Origin: Fischerella sp. PCC 9605
GTDB taxonomy: Bacteria > Cyanobacteriota > Cyanobacteriia > Cyanobacteriales > Nostocaceae
NCBI RefSeq assembly: GCF_000517105.1
Contig: NZ_KI912149.1
Coordinates: 62,280-126,279, forward strand
Direction: 5' to 3'
DNA length: 64,000 nucleotides
Below, piece by piece: positions 15,724 to 24,820 of this stretch. A model generated the notes under the pieces. The model made no database searches and had not been told where the DNA came from. It saw only the letters and a program-made list of their open reading frames with translations. The translations under genes were made by a program, and so were the position numbers. How positions within the stretch are numbered: the first letter of the stretch is position 1; each line of letters opens with the position of its first letter.

Positions 15724-18295
15724 TGGTAATTGGCTTTTGACCCTCAACTTGTGGTAATACTTGACCAATTATACAAGTCTGTTCATAACCAAAGGCTTTA
15801 AGTGTAGCTAAACAGCTATTAGCTTCTTCTTCGGGAATGGAGGCTAAAAGACCACCAGAGGTTTGCGGGTCAAATAATAAAGGAAAATTAGAGTGAGATT
15901 CCCATTGTCCCAAGTTAGAAATATAACGTGAAGCACGCAAATTTTCTGGATGCAGTGAGCTAACAATCCCTTGTTGTACTGTTTCTCTTGCGCCTGCTAA
16001 AACTAGGATCGCTTCCAGTTGCAACTCCACCGCTACACCACAAGCTTGCACCATCTCCATTAAGTGTCCCAACAAGCCGAAGCCTGTTACGTCAGTGCAA
16101 GCCGTTGCCCCATATTGTAATAAACATGTAGCCGCAGCCTGATTTGACAACAGCATTGACTCCACCGCACCATCAATCCAACCACCTTTAGCTTGGCGAC
16201 GCATGTCAGCAGCAAATAATGTCCCAGTTCCCACGGCTTTAGTTAAAATTAACACTTGCCCTGGTTGCATACCACTTTTACGCAGCAACTTGTCAGGATA
16301 AGCTAAACCATTGCAAGATAAGCCAAATCCGAGTTCCGCGCCTTCAGTTGTGTGCCCCCCAATCAGAGGTGCTTGTGCTTGATTTAGCACCTTTACCGCA
16401 CCAGATAATAGCTGATAGAGGGTTTCTTCGACTTTGGCTGGTGCAGCGTAGGGAATGGTAGCTATAGCCAAGGCACTTTGCGGTAAAGCCCCCATTGCAA
16501 AAATATCACTCAAGCAATGATTGGCGCTGATTTGCCCAAAAATATACGGGTCATTAATCAAACTGCGAAAATAATCTATCGTCTGCACCATTAATTGATC
16601 GGCTGGCACTTGTACCACCGCTGCATCATCTGGTGTGTCCAAACCAATGATGATATCTTTTCTGTCTTCCCCTAGAGGTTGTTCTCGCTTGATGCGGTAG
16701 AGGACTTTCTCTAAAACTGTACTACCCACTTTAGAACCACATCCAGCACAGCGCATTACTTTGTCCTTTGTCATTTGTCCTTTGTCATTTGTCATTTGTA
16801 TTTTGTTATTGACCAATGACATTTCTGGAAGATTACTGAACCGTTTCATAAAGCGACGGTCGATCCAATCTTTCCACAGCCACAATAATTTATGAGGTGG
16901 CAAGGTCAAAAAGCCGCGTGTGGCGATCGCTTTGCCATCGCCAGTACCTATTAAACTTAAATATTGTTTCTGCGGTTTATAGGGTTTGAGAGATTTTCCT
17001 AGTAAAAATCGGCGTAAATTCTCAAATAGTGGCTTCCCTTGCCGAACAGCAAAAACTCCTGCTTTCGGACGCGGATGATTTACCATCGTGGCAATATCCC
17101 CCGCTGCAAATATGTGTGGGTGGGACACAGATTGCAATGTGTCATTGACCAGAATAAAGCCCTGCTCGTCAGTTGCCAACCCAGCTGCTTTAAACCATTG
17201 TGGTGCTGATGCTTGTGTCACCCAGAAAATGCGATCGCACTCCACTGTTAACCCAGATTCACACACAATCTTATATTCCCCCCTCTCCTTATATTCCCCC
17301 CTCTCCGCAAGCGGAGAGGGGCTGGGGGTGAGGTGCTTTGGTTCTACTTTACATACACTTTCCCCTAAGTGCAGTTGAATACCGCGTTCAATCAAAAGTT
17401 GCTTGACCACACGCCGCACTGACCGATGATAACTAGGCATTAGTTCAGCATCTCGCTGGAATAAATGAATTTCTAAAGCCTCCCTTTTGAAGGAAGATTC
17501 GGGGAAATCTCCAAAATCTGGAATGGATCGAAACTCCGATCCCATTTTTCGATCAAGTACCCAGTCCCCCTTTGGGTTCGCCAGTCCCCCATCTGGCACC
17601 AAGCCCTTACGAGTTCGGAATTGCTCATGGAGGAAACCACGGCGACGGCGCTTAAAGTTCGGACGCTCTTTCCGCACCCGCGCCTCCCCAAGACCGCGTT
17701 CCTGACCAAGACGGGAAGTGTTCTCACCAGTAAAGAGTCCCCAATCCCTAGTACCCTTTATATGTGCTTGCATTGATAGCGACAACTCTACACCACCAGC
17801 CCCTCCACCGACAATGGCAATCTTTAATGATTTTTGCGGTTTTTCTGCTAAATTTTTTAATAGCTGATCCCAATGTTCTAGTAATTTTGATACTGGTTTT
17901 GCTCCAATTGCGTATTCTGCTGCTCCTGGTACAGAAATCGTCGCTGGAGTACTACCAATGTCAATTGACAGCACATCAAATGCTACTTCTGGGCGGTTAG
18001 CACAAATAACTTTTTTATTTTCCAGGTCAAGACCAACTACTCGGTCTATATATAATTGCGCTTGAGCAAAGTTTGTGCTTCGTCGCAAGTCAATATGACA
18101 TTCATCATGGCTATAAAATCCGGCAATATGACCTGGTAGCATTCCAGAGTAGGGTGTATCATTTTTTTCGGTAATTAAAGTTAATCGCACTCCCGGAAGA
18201 GGTTTCATGCCAAACATCAAAAGCGCAATTGCATGACTGTGACCACCACCAATCAGAACTAAATCTTGGACTATGGGCTGTAAATTTTGTTGCAT
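15716..18295 (-). CDS. selD: NADH-dehydrogenase-like / selenide, water dikinase (SelD) fusion with repeat insertions
   Basis: A predicted 859-aa two-domain protein. Residues 1 to about 495 are an FAD/NAD-dependent oxidoreductase (LVLIGGGHSHAI, later IVGGGAGGVELSLSM and HIFAAGDIATMV). From residue 514 (MRCAGCGSKV) comes SelD, which makes selenophosphate from selenide and ATP; the active-site cysteine lies in CAGCG, and GLDTPDDAAVV and DVTGFGLLGHLMEM are conserved. Fusions of this kind are usual in cyanobacteria and run near 735 aa. Here about 124 extra residues come from three repeat-like insertions (near residues 181-268, 321-341 and 496-512), all in frame. ATG 18295 fits the family N-terminus; the frame extends to a TTG at 18400. 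The 3' end overlaps the convergent CHAT gene by a few bases. Confidence 0.88.
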   Translation of the reverse strand: MQQNLQPIVQDLVLIGGGHSHAIALLMFGMKPLPGVRLTLITEKNDTPYSGMLPGHIAGFYSHDECHIDLRRSTNFAQAQLYIDRVVGLDLENKKVICANRPEVAFDVLSIDIGSTPATISVPGAAEYAIGAKPVSKLLEHWDQLLKNLAEKPQKSLKIAIVGGGAGGVELSLSMQAHIKGTRDWGLFTGENTSRLGQERGLGEARVRKERPNFKRRRRGFLHEQFRTRKGLVPDGGLANPKGDWVLDRKMGSEFRSIPDFGDFPESSFKREALEIHLFQRDAELMPSYHRSVRRVVKQLLIERGIQLHLGESVCKVEPKHLTPSPSPLAERGEYKERGEYKIVCESGLTVECDRIFWVTQASAPQWFKAAGLATDEQGFILVNDTLQSVSHPHIFAAGDIATMVNHPRPKAGVFAVRQGKPLFENLRRFLLGKSLKPYKPQKQYLSLIGTGDGKAIATRGFLTLPPHKLLWLWKDWIDRRFMKRFSNLPEMSLVNNKIQMTNDKGQMTKDKVMRCAGCGSKVGSTVLEKVLYRIKREQPLGEDRKDIIIGLDTPDDAAVVQVPADQLMVQTIDYFRSLINDPYIFGQISANHCLSDIFAMGALPQSALAIATIPYAAPAKVEETLYQLLSGAVKVLNQAQAPLIGGHTTEGAELGFGLSCNGLAYPDKLLRKSGMQPGQVLILTKAVGTGTLFAADMRRQAKGGWIDGAVESMLLSNQAAATCLLQYGATACTDVTGFGLLGHLMEMVQACGVAVELQLEAILVLAGARETVQQGIVSSLHPENLRASRYISNLGQWESHSNFPLLFDPQTSGGLLASIPEEEANSCLATLKAFGYEQTCIIGQVLPQVEGQKPITIS
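16757..16806. repeat. ATGACAAAGG-type short tandem repeat inside selD
   Basis: Tandem units of TTTGTCATTTGTCC are read on the minus strand as MTNDKGQMTKDK in the linker between the oxidoreductase and SelD domains. The same repeat forms the intergenic hairpin at 6809-6875. Confidence 0.8.
17272..17335. repeat. Palindromic CCCTCTCC repeat inside selD
   Basis: The stem CCCCTCTCCGC paired with GCGGAGAGGGG (about 17297-17321), plus a duplicated TATTCCCCCCTCTCC unit, encodes LTPSPSPLAERGEYKERGE in frame. A related palindrome (CCCTCTCCCAAT with its complement) is intergenic at 23218-23241. Confidence 0.8.
17470..17755. repeat. Repeat-like insertion of about 265-285 bp inside selD
   Basis: This segment separates the conserved blocks SLSMQAHI and LEIHLFQRDAELMPS, which are close together in typical members of the family. 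It encodes an Arg/Gly-rich stretch (GLGEARVRKERPNFKRRRRG and following) unlike the domain. It includes the GTACCCAGTCCCCC and CCAGTCCCCCATCTGG units seen in cyanobacterial repeats. Boundaries are approximate. Confidence 0.65.
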
Positions 18296-19122
18296 ATTAA
18301 TACTTTGATAAATGCTTTGTATACCCTCCTCTATCTTCCATTTTGGAAAAAGATAAGGAAAAACTTTTATTTTTTGCTGATATGTGGTAATAATCCTCAA
18401 TCAGTTTTTTAACAAGAAGCTTATTGAAGGATTATTCGCAGTAATAGGGAAAATCATGGCATTTATCGTGATTTATAGCGAAATAATCCTGCTATTATTT
18501 CCAAATCAGTTTCTATTGGCTTATAACTGACTTGCTGGGAGAAAGTGATTTAGAAACTTCTAAATAAAAAAATATTCAATCGCTCGCAAAACAAGGAGGA
18601 CAAGGAGGACAAGGAAAGGGGCAAGAAGTCATATTGGATGCATGAGTTGGATAATTTATTTTTTGGAGTTCTCCGATCCCGAGTCTGCCTAGCCTTGTAC
18701 TTTTTAAGTAGACTACTTGCAGAAGTCGGGAAAGGGGAAAGGTAAAAGGGATTGGTTTTTTTCTTTTCCCTTTTCCCACCTTTTGCAAAAGTCAAACAAT
18801 TTTGGATTTTAGATTTTGGATTTTGGATTGAAGAGGCACGGGTGGCTCTCATAGCGTAGCCACACAGAGTGCCGTCTCACCGATAAATCCGGGGGCTTGT
18901 ACCATCAAAGAATGATTGGTCACTTTTGCAAGAGGTTCAGAGGGGTTTTTTTCTCCTAAACTCCCACGGGTGCTCACAATCAACAACTAACATCCAACGA
19001 ACAACAGATAACAGATTCTTGATTGTGCCTTTTGATAGATATTGATATTTAGTGACAAATGGTATACTCTTTTTTTTCAATATTGTACGTAATAATTCTG
19101 TGTAGTGAGGATTACTATTGAT
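18296..19122. other. Intergenic region with GGACAAGG and TTTTGGA repeats
   Basis: About 830 bp. It holds tandem AAGGAGGACAAGGAGG units near 18593-18620 and GATTTTAGATTTTGGATTTT units at 18803-18832. Long open frames on the minus strand across it are translations of these repeats and are not believed. It must contain the promoters of the flanking divergent genes, but no clear box was seen. Confidence 0.6.
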
Positions 19123-20562
19123 ATGTCTGAGATGTCTGGCAGGAAGACAGACGCATTAAAAAGTTGGTTGATAGCAATCACACTCCTGTTTAGTTTATCA
19201 CCGACTATAATTTTCTTTGCTGTCTCAAAATTTGAGGGATTGTCAAATGAACAAAAAGTTGTTAACAGAAATCAAGCATTAAATACAACAGCCACATTTT
19301 TTCTAGGATTGGCTGTTATGGTTAATGCTTTCTATGCAGCCAAGCGTACCGAAGCAATGCAAAAAAGTGCGATCGCTGCTGAAAAAAGCAATGAAATTGG
19401 CATCAAAAACTTACAGCTAGCGCAAGAGCAGTTGATTGCAGAACGCTGGATGACAGCGGTGACTCAACTCGGGCATGAGGATGTAGCAACACGGACAGGG
19501 GCAATTTATGCCTTAGAAAAAGTAGCCCAGGATTCACCACAAGAATACTGGACAATTATGGAAATCCTCACTGCCTTTGTGCGAGAAAATGCTGGCATCA
19601 AGATAGATCGGGAAAACTCTGTTGAGGAACTCGCAAAAATAGCAAGAATTTCCACAGATGTACAAGCAGCCCTGACAGTAATTGGCAGACGCAATCCGCA
19701 ACAAGACCGAGAAAATCAAAAACTCGATCTACGCAATACAGATATCAGACGAGTAGACTTGACAAATGCCAATTTGCAACGTCTAGACTTGCGGGGAGCA
19801 AACTTGATTAAAGCAGACCTGCGGAAAGCTAACTTGTTTGAGACAGACCTCGAAGGTGCTAAACTTTGCGGCACAGTTCTTTATGAAGCCAATTTGCAAT
19901 CATGCAATCTGCAAGAAGCCAACCTCTGTGGGGCAAATTTAAATAAAGCCAACCTCTGTGGGGCAAACTTGCGGTCTGCGAATTTATCTGGAACTAGTTT
20001 GCGTGCTGCCAATTTCTCAGGAGCAAACCTGTACAAGGCTAACTTGCAAGGAGCAAACCTAAAAGTAGCTAATCTCTCGAAAGCCAAGTTGTTTCTTGCC
20101 AACTTGCAAGGAGCAAAGCTTGGTAAAGCCAACTTACAACTGACAGGATTAATAGGTGCAAACCTCAGCCAAGCTAACCTAAATGGAGCTAATTTGCAAC
20201 AAGCAAATTTGAACGCCGCCAAACTCGAATATACAGAGGTATTTTTTGCTAATTTCTGTGAAGCCAGCCTTAGAGAAGCGGATCTTTCAGGAGCAAACCT
20301 GATGGGAACAAACTTGCAAAAAGCTATGTTCCATGAAGCTAATCTCTGCGGTGCAAATCTCATGGGAGCCGATCTGTTCGGAACAAATCTGTGTGATGTC
20401 AAGCTAGCAGGGGCAAACTTGACAGGAGCCAAAAATTTGCAATCACAGCAGATTAGGTTTGCAGTAGGCGATCGCACAACCGTTCTACCAGCCTATTTGG
20501 AAACTCCTGTACATTGGATGCGTTCCGAATATTCACATCAATCTGCTTCTGAAGCAGAATAA
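19123..20562 (+). CDS. Pentapeptide-repeat membrane protein
   Basis: A protein of 479 aa from ATG 19123; a GTG at 19105 and an ATG at 19132 are other possible starts. Two hydrophobic helices lie at about residues 14-34 and 55-75. They are followed by a helical region containing AVTQLGHEDVATRTGAIYAL and ILTAFVRENA, a block that commonly precedes pentapeptide repeats in cyanobacteria. Residues about 200-435 are regular A(N/D)LxX repeats (NANLQRLDLRGANLIKADL, and so on), forming a quadrilateral beta-helix. Function is unknown; membrane anchoring of a beta-helix scaffold is inferred. It lacks the SGSG motif of the other pentapeptide protein. Confidence 0.88.
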   Translation: MSEMSGRKTDALKSWLIAITLLFSLSPTIIFFAVSKFEGLSNEQKVVNRNQALNTTATFFLGLAVMVNAFYAAKRTEAMQKSAIAAEKSNEIGIKNLQLAQEQLIAERWMTAVTQLGHEDVATRTGAIYALEKVAQDSPQEYWTIMEILTAFVRENAGIKIDRENSVEELAKIARISTDVQAALTVIGRRNPQQDRENQKLDLRNTDIRRVDLTNANLQRLDLRGANLIKADLRKANLFETDLEGAKLCGTVLYEANLQSCNLQEANLCGANLNKANLCGANLRSANLSGTSLRAANFSGANLYKANLQGANLKVANLSKAKLFLANLQGAKLGKANLQLTGLIGANLSQANLNGANLQQANLNAAKLEYTEVFFANFCEASLREADLSGANLMGTNLQKAMFHEANLCGANLMGADLFGTNLCDVKLAGANLTGAKNLQSQQIRFAVGDRTTVLPAYLETPVHWMRSEYSHQSASEAE

Positions 20563-21068
20563 ATAACTTTTGGGCAGCACAATCCCGATAACTACCTAAA
20601 GCTTTCTTAACGCAAAAATCAATTTTTCTAGCATATCACCTTTTCAGGGTGCTTCCCAAAATATAAACTTACGTAAATATTCAATGTAAAATTTTAAATT
20701 ACTTCATAAATATCAGAACCTCGCACTCAAGACTTTATCTCTGATGCATCGATAAGACTAGCAGGCTGGCAAGGATGCCTATAAGCTCTTTTAGATAAGA
20801 CTTTCAGTATTTTTATTTTTGAGATTTTTTTAAAAAGAGATGATGAGTATTGTGGAAGCGTTAGTTGAATTCCGAACAGATCAGGTAATAAAAAGTTAAA
20901 TAAGCTGACGGATGGTTCCGGTTTTGTTAAAAAATATATGAAGAAGTAAACCAGGGTGCTATGAATCCCATCTTCTCGAAGGATTACTCGACCGCTTCCA
21001 AATCACAAAACTAGTGATTCTGTCCAGAATATCGACCTGACAAAGTTGTCTCTAATGGAATTCAAAGC
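20563..21068. other. Intergenic region before the RTX protein gene
   Basis: About 500 bp of AT-rich DNA with no supported gene, RNA or repeat. It presumably holds the promoter and leader of the following gene. Confidence 0.5.
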
Positions 21069-23111
21069 ATGGCTATCATAGAAGTAACTACTGCCGCAGA
21101 TAGTGGAGAAGGTTCTTTACGAGCAGCGATCGCATCTGCCGAAGCAGGAGATACCATCAAGTTTGCTTCCAGCCTCTCCAACCAAACTATCAAACTCAAC
21201 AGTGGGGAGCTTAGCATTACCAAGAATCTGACCATTGATGGAGGAGGTGCCGCAAATTTAACGATTAGCGGCGAAAATGCCAGTCGAGTATTTGATCTAG
21301 AGAAACAAAGCAATGTTACGCTACGAAACCTAAACATCGCCAACGGTAAGACGACGAAAGAAGGTGGTGGTATCAGAGTCGATTTCGGTGGCACTATAAC
21401 GGTAGACAATTGTCAATTCAGCAATAATCGCGCTGGTAAAGGCGGAGCCATCCATCTTGGTTTAAATGGTAAGGCGACAGTGCTGAACAGCCGCTTTGAC
21501 AGCAACGATGGAACCTTAGCAAAATCTCCGTTCAGCGCTGGGGCGATCGCCACCGCTGGTGTCGGTGTATTAACTGTCAAAGGTTGCGAATTCACCAATA
21601 ACAAGGGAATAAATGGCGGAGCGCTGTATAGCATACAGGGTGAGTTGACAGTAGAAAAATCAGTCTTTCGTAACAACAGTTCAGAACATGGAATGGGTGG
21701 CGGCGCTATATTGGCCGATGGAGCAGACCCGAAAGGAAATAAAGCCATTGAGGGAGGTACAATTGCCATCCGTGATAGTCGCTTTGAAGGGAATCAGACC
21801 AAAGGTGAAGGCGGCGCAATCATGTCCTGGGGTTACAATCCAGACGAGATAATTATTGAGGACAGCACCTTCGTTGGCAACTCAGCAAAATTCAGCGAAA
21901 AAGGGGTCGCACGAGGGGGTGCGGTGCGATCTCACGGCAAACTAACAGTTAAGAACAGCACCTTTGCCGACAATACTTCCGACAACCAAGGTGGAGCTCT
22001 CTGGTTAGATGGACCCCATGAAATAAATCTCATCAACAGCACCTTGTCTCAAAATAAGGCGATCAAAGATGCGGGTGGGGCAGCGTTCATTAGCAATGGC
22101 GAAAATGTTCCTGTCAACATTGTCAATACCACCATTGTCAAAAACGATGCCGGACGGGCTTGTGGGGCAATTTGGTTCGGACATAAGAATAAGCCTGTAA
22201 AACTTACCAACTCAATTGTTGCTCACAATACGTCAGCTACTCGGTTACAACAACAGGTTGTGTTTCAATTACAAGATGGTGGCGGCAACATCGAATACTC
22301 AGAAGATGAGATAGCTAATCAAGTTGTAGCGGGTAGTAAGAAGGTTGACCCTCTTGTTGGAGATTTACAAAATATTGACGGGCATCTAGTACATAAGCTC
22401 GCATCAAACAGCCCCGCCATCAATGCTGGTAAAAAAGGTACCGGTATACCCACTATAGATCAACTGGGAGTGGAGCGAGATGGTACACCAGATGCTGGAG
22501 CATTTGAGGTGGTTTCTAGTAAACCTGCCGAGGTGCTTTCCAGTAACAGTACTCAACCTAGCACATCTTCAGGACAGAATCAGTCCAATCCCAATTCAAC
22601 CAGCACTGTCATGGGTACTTCGCTCATTAAGGGTGATGAACGTAATGACAACCTCAAAGGCAGTGAAAGCAACGAAAAATTAGTTGGTAACAATGGTGGC
22701 GATACTATCAATGGTAACGGAGGAAATGATGTCTTGCTTGGTGGCAATGACAATGATTTCTTAAATGGTGGTAATGGTCAAGATATCCTAATTGGTGGCA
22801 ATGGTAAGGATGTCCTGATTGGTGGAGCAGGCAAGGACAAGTTTTCTTACGAAAACTTTTCGCAAAGGGGTGATACCGTCTTCTATTTTGAACCGACAAA
22901 AGACGTGATTGATATTAGCAAAGTTTTGAATGGATCTACATCTTCCAGCCGCAAATCTTTCCAGGAATACGTACAACTAAAGCAAGTCGGCTCTGACACG
23001 GTTGTTAACGTTGACGTAGATGGTAGCCTCAACCGCAATAATTTTCAGGAACTTTTGAAGCTGAAAAACGTTACAGCTAGTAGTTTGACTGAGAATAACT
23101 TCGTTTTATAA
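21069..23111 (+). CDS. Beta-helix protein with C-terminal RTX repeats
   Basis: A 680-aa protein. The N-terminus resembles CSLREA-type starts (VTTAADSGEGSLRAAIASAE). Residues about 50-470 form a right-handed parallel beta-helix of the pectate-lyase/polymorphic outer-membrane type, with many NNxAxxGGAI turns. Residues about 525-600 hold glycine/aspartate nonapeptides (GGNGQDILIGGNGKDVLIGG) that bind calcium, followed by an FxxxxDVIDISKVL-type block. There is no N-terminal signal peptide, and C-terminal RTX repeats point to type I secretion. It is probably an extracellular or surface protein; no enzymatic residues were identified. Confidence 0.85.
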   Translation: MAIIEVTTAADSGEGSLRAAIASAEAGDTIKFASSLSNQTIKLNSGELSITKNLTIDGGGAANLTISGENASRVFDLEKQSNVTLRNLNIANGKTTKEGGGIRVDFGGTITVDNCQFSNNRAGKGGAIHLGLNGKATVLNSRFDSNDGTLAKSPFSAGAIATAGVGVLTVKGCEFTNNKGINGGALYSIQGELTVEKSVFRNNSSEHGMGGGAILADGADPKGNKAIEGGTIAIRDSRFEGNQTKGEGGAIMSWGYNPDEIIIEDSTFVGNSAKFSEKGVARGGAVRSHGKLTVKNSTFADNTSDNQGGALWLDGPHEINLINSTLSQNKAIKDAGGAAFISNGENVPVNIVNTTIVKNDAGRACGAIWFGHKNKPVKLTNSIVAHNTSATRLQQQVVFQLQDGGGNIEYSEDEIANQVVAGSKKVDPLVGDLQNIDGHLVHKLASNSPAINAGKKGTGIPTIDQLGVERDGTPDAGAFEVVSSKPAEVLSSNSTQPSTSSGQNQSNPNSTSTVMGTSLIKGDERNDNLKGSESNEKLVGNNGGDTINGNGGNDVLLGGNDNDFLNGGNGQDILIGGNGKDVLIGGAGKDKFSYENFSQRGDTVFYFEPTKDVIDISKVLNGSTSSSRKSFQEYVQLKQVGSDTVVNVDVDGSLNRNNFQELLKLKNVTASSLTENNFVL

Positions 23112-23438
23112 CAGTTTTATAAGGCAGGAAAGGTTAAGAGGCCATTTAACCTTTTCCCTGCTTATACAGCAGATTTCAAGTGAATCAAGTACAGTTAGCA
23201 AATCCCTCACCCTCTTTCCCTCTCCCAATATTGGGAGAGGGATGTCCGTCAAAAGTGAGGGTGTACTTCATTTCCATGCAAAGTGCTGTATCTATTGCGG
23301 TATAAGCCAGACAGCTTGCACAGGACAGGCGAGACACTCCGAAGTTTGAAGCGGAGGAAGCCTCCGCTTTAACTTCTCTCCATTCCACAAGAAAATCATA
23401 ATGCGCCAAATTACTCCGGTCACGCTACTACAATGCGT
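23112..23438. repeat. Intergenic region with two palindromic repeats
   Basis: A 24-bp perfect palindrome lies at 23218-23241 (CCCTCTCCCAAT and its complement), flanked by CCCTCAC and GTGAGGG. A hairpin at 23341-23376 pairs AAGCGGAGG with CCTCCGCTT and GAAGTT with AACTTC. The gap lies between convergent genes, so one or both may terminate transcription. Confidence 0.7.
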
Positions 23439-24248
23439 TTAAGTCTTGTTAAGAATTTTTCGGGAAACAGTTTCCAGTAGCAGTGACTGAGATGAATGTA
23501 AAAAGAAGTGGTCTCCTGGCAGCATATGCAATGAGAAAGAAGCACTGGTTTGTTCCTGCCATGCTTGGATGTTCTCACGGCTGACTTCTTGGTCTTGCAA
23601 ACCGCCAAAAGCAGTGATAGGACAATCTAGCGGCGGTTTTTGGGTATAAACGTAAGTTTCTAAGACTGCAAAATCTGCCCGGAGAATGGGAAGAAATAAT
23701 TGCATGAGTTCGTCGTTTTCCAACAATGCTTGTGGAGTACCGTTGAGACGACGCAACTCTTCAATGAATTCAGCCTCTGGTAAAGCGTAAATTGGTGGCT
23801 TTTGGTCAGCAATTTGAGGAGCCCTGCGACCAGATACATACAGATGGTTTGGAACCATATCATACTGTTTGCGGAGTAGACAAGCTAATTCAAAACTAAT
23901 GAGTCCACCCATGCTGTGACCGAAGAAAGCAAATGGTTTGTCTAAGTTTGATTTGAGAACGCTAGCCAATTCTTCGACTAGAGGCTCTAATCGATTAAAT
24001 GGAGATAATTTCATCTGCATTCCTCTTCCAGGAAGTTCGATCGCACAAACTTCAACTGTTCCAGGGAGATTGTCTGACCAACGACGAAAGATATTAGAGC
24101 TTCCACCAGCGTAGGGAAAACAAAATAACCGTATTTTGGCATTAGGATTGGGTTTGGGACAAATCACCCAAGAGTTGAAATTTGAAGTATTTGGCATTAA
24201 AGGCTCCGTGCTGTTTGGCAATGCGATATTGTCTGTTGCTGTCATCAA
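23439..24248 (-). CDS. Type II thioesterase (alpha/beta hydrolase)
   Basis: A 269-aa protein of the thioesterase family that edits nonribosomal peptide and polyketide synthases by removing wrong acyl groups from carrier proteins. It shows RLFCFPYAGGSSNIFRRW, the ELPGRGMQ loop, the nucleophile S112 in FGHSMGG, and the histidine H247 in LPGDHFFL; an acidic residue in GGLQDQEV completes the triad. Length is normal. No synthase gene lies next to it in this window, so its partner is elsewhere or lost. Confidence 0.92.
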   Translation of the reverse strand: MMTATDNIALPNSTEPLMPNTSNFNSWVICPKPNPNAKIRLFCFPYAGGSSNIFRRWSDNLPGTVEVCAIELPGRGMQMKLSPFNRLEPLVEELASVLKSNLDKPFAFFGHSMGGLISFELACLLRKQYDMVPNHLYVSGRRAPQIADQKPPIYALPEAEFIEELRRLNGTPQALLENDELMQLFLPILRADFAVLETYVYTQKPPLDCPITAFGGLQDQEVSRENIQAWQEQTSASFSLHMLPGDHFFLHSSQSLLLETVSRKILNKT

Positions 24249-24820
24249 AAACTTGTTAGCAGCAGAGGAGGTAAAGAGCTTTAAAATACAAAACTCCTCA
24301 TTCGCACATCTTTAAATTTATCTAATTGCACAAAAATATAAAAATGAAACGCCGACACGCTATTCACAATGCTGCGATCGCTACAGTCACTACTGCCACC
24401 TTCGCACCCTGTGCCAGAACTAGTACATCTGGTGGGCTAAAAACCGGACTGCCAAATGTCCGGTGATGAATGGCAACAAGCTAGCCCAAGTCTTTGAGTG
24501 CTGTTAAATTTCTTTAAAGATGGAGAGCGAGTTTAGACCATACATGCTTTCTTACACAAAAGAAGTTTTTTCATAAAAAGTTAATATTATTGTAATAAAA
24601 CTTAGAGCGAAAAATATCCACCAAACTAAATAGTGATTAGGTTTTCAAAAATTAATTACCAATTGCCTAATAAGAGTTTTTACTTTTGACTCATGCCTTG
24701 CAGAACTAACCTAATGGCATAAACTAAATCTACCTTGGTAGAGAGGCTAAAGACTAATACATAGTTGAGGATGGTATTTAGAACTTTAGAAACTCTATTT
24801 CTGCTTTTTAGGTGAAAACA
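24249..24820. other. Intergenic region around the DctP-like remnant
   Basis: Apart from the pseudogene fragment this 570-bp stretch contains no supported feature. The last bases hold the AGG ribosome-binding site of the next gene. Confidence 0.5.
24344..24520 (+). pseudogene. Decayed start of a TRAP-type (DctP-like) substrate-binding protein gene
   Basis: ATG 24344 opens a 40-codon frame with a signal-like start (MKRRHAIHNAAIATVT) and a Cys/Ser/Thr spacer, then GGLKTGLPNVR. In cyanobacterial DctP-like proteins this is followed by W-R/Q-MATSWPKSLD. Here the frame reads VR, stop, stop, MATS, stop, PKSL, so stop codons stand where tryptophan and its neighbour are expected (TGA, TGA, TAG). Similarity fades after PKSL. 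This looks like a dead 5' remnant of the gene. The family call comes from the motif only. Confidence 0.6.

Noticed and set aside
18550-18852. Minus-strand 100-codon frame
   Set aside because: Its sequence is a translation of the GGATTTTAGATTTTGG and AAGGAGGACAAGG repeats, a common false gene in such genomes.
19881-20477. Long minus-strand frame opposite the pentapeptide gene
   Set aside because: It is the mirror image of the regular pentapeptide codon pattern and has no independent support.
21062-21769. Minus-strand frames opposite the beta-helix gene
   Set aside because: Shadow frames caused by the biased codon use of the repeat protein.
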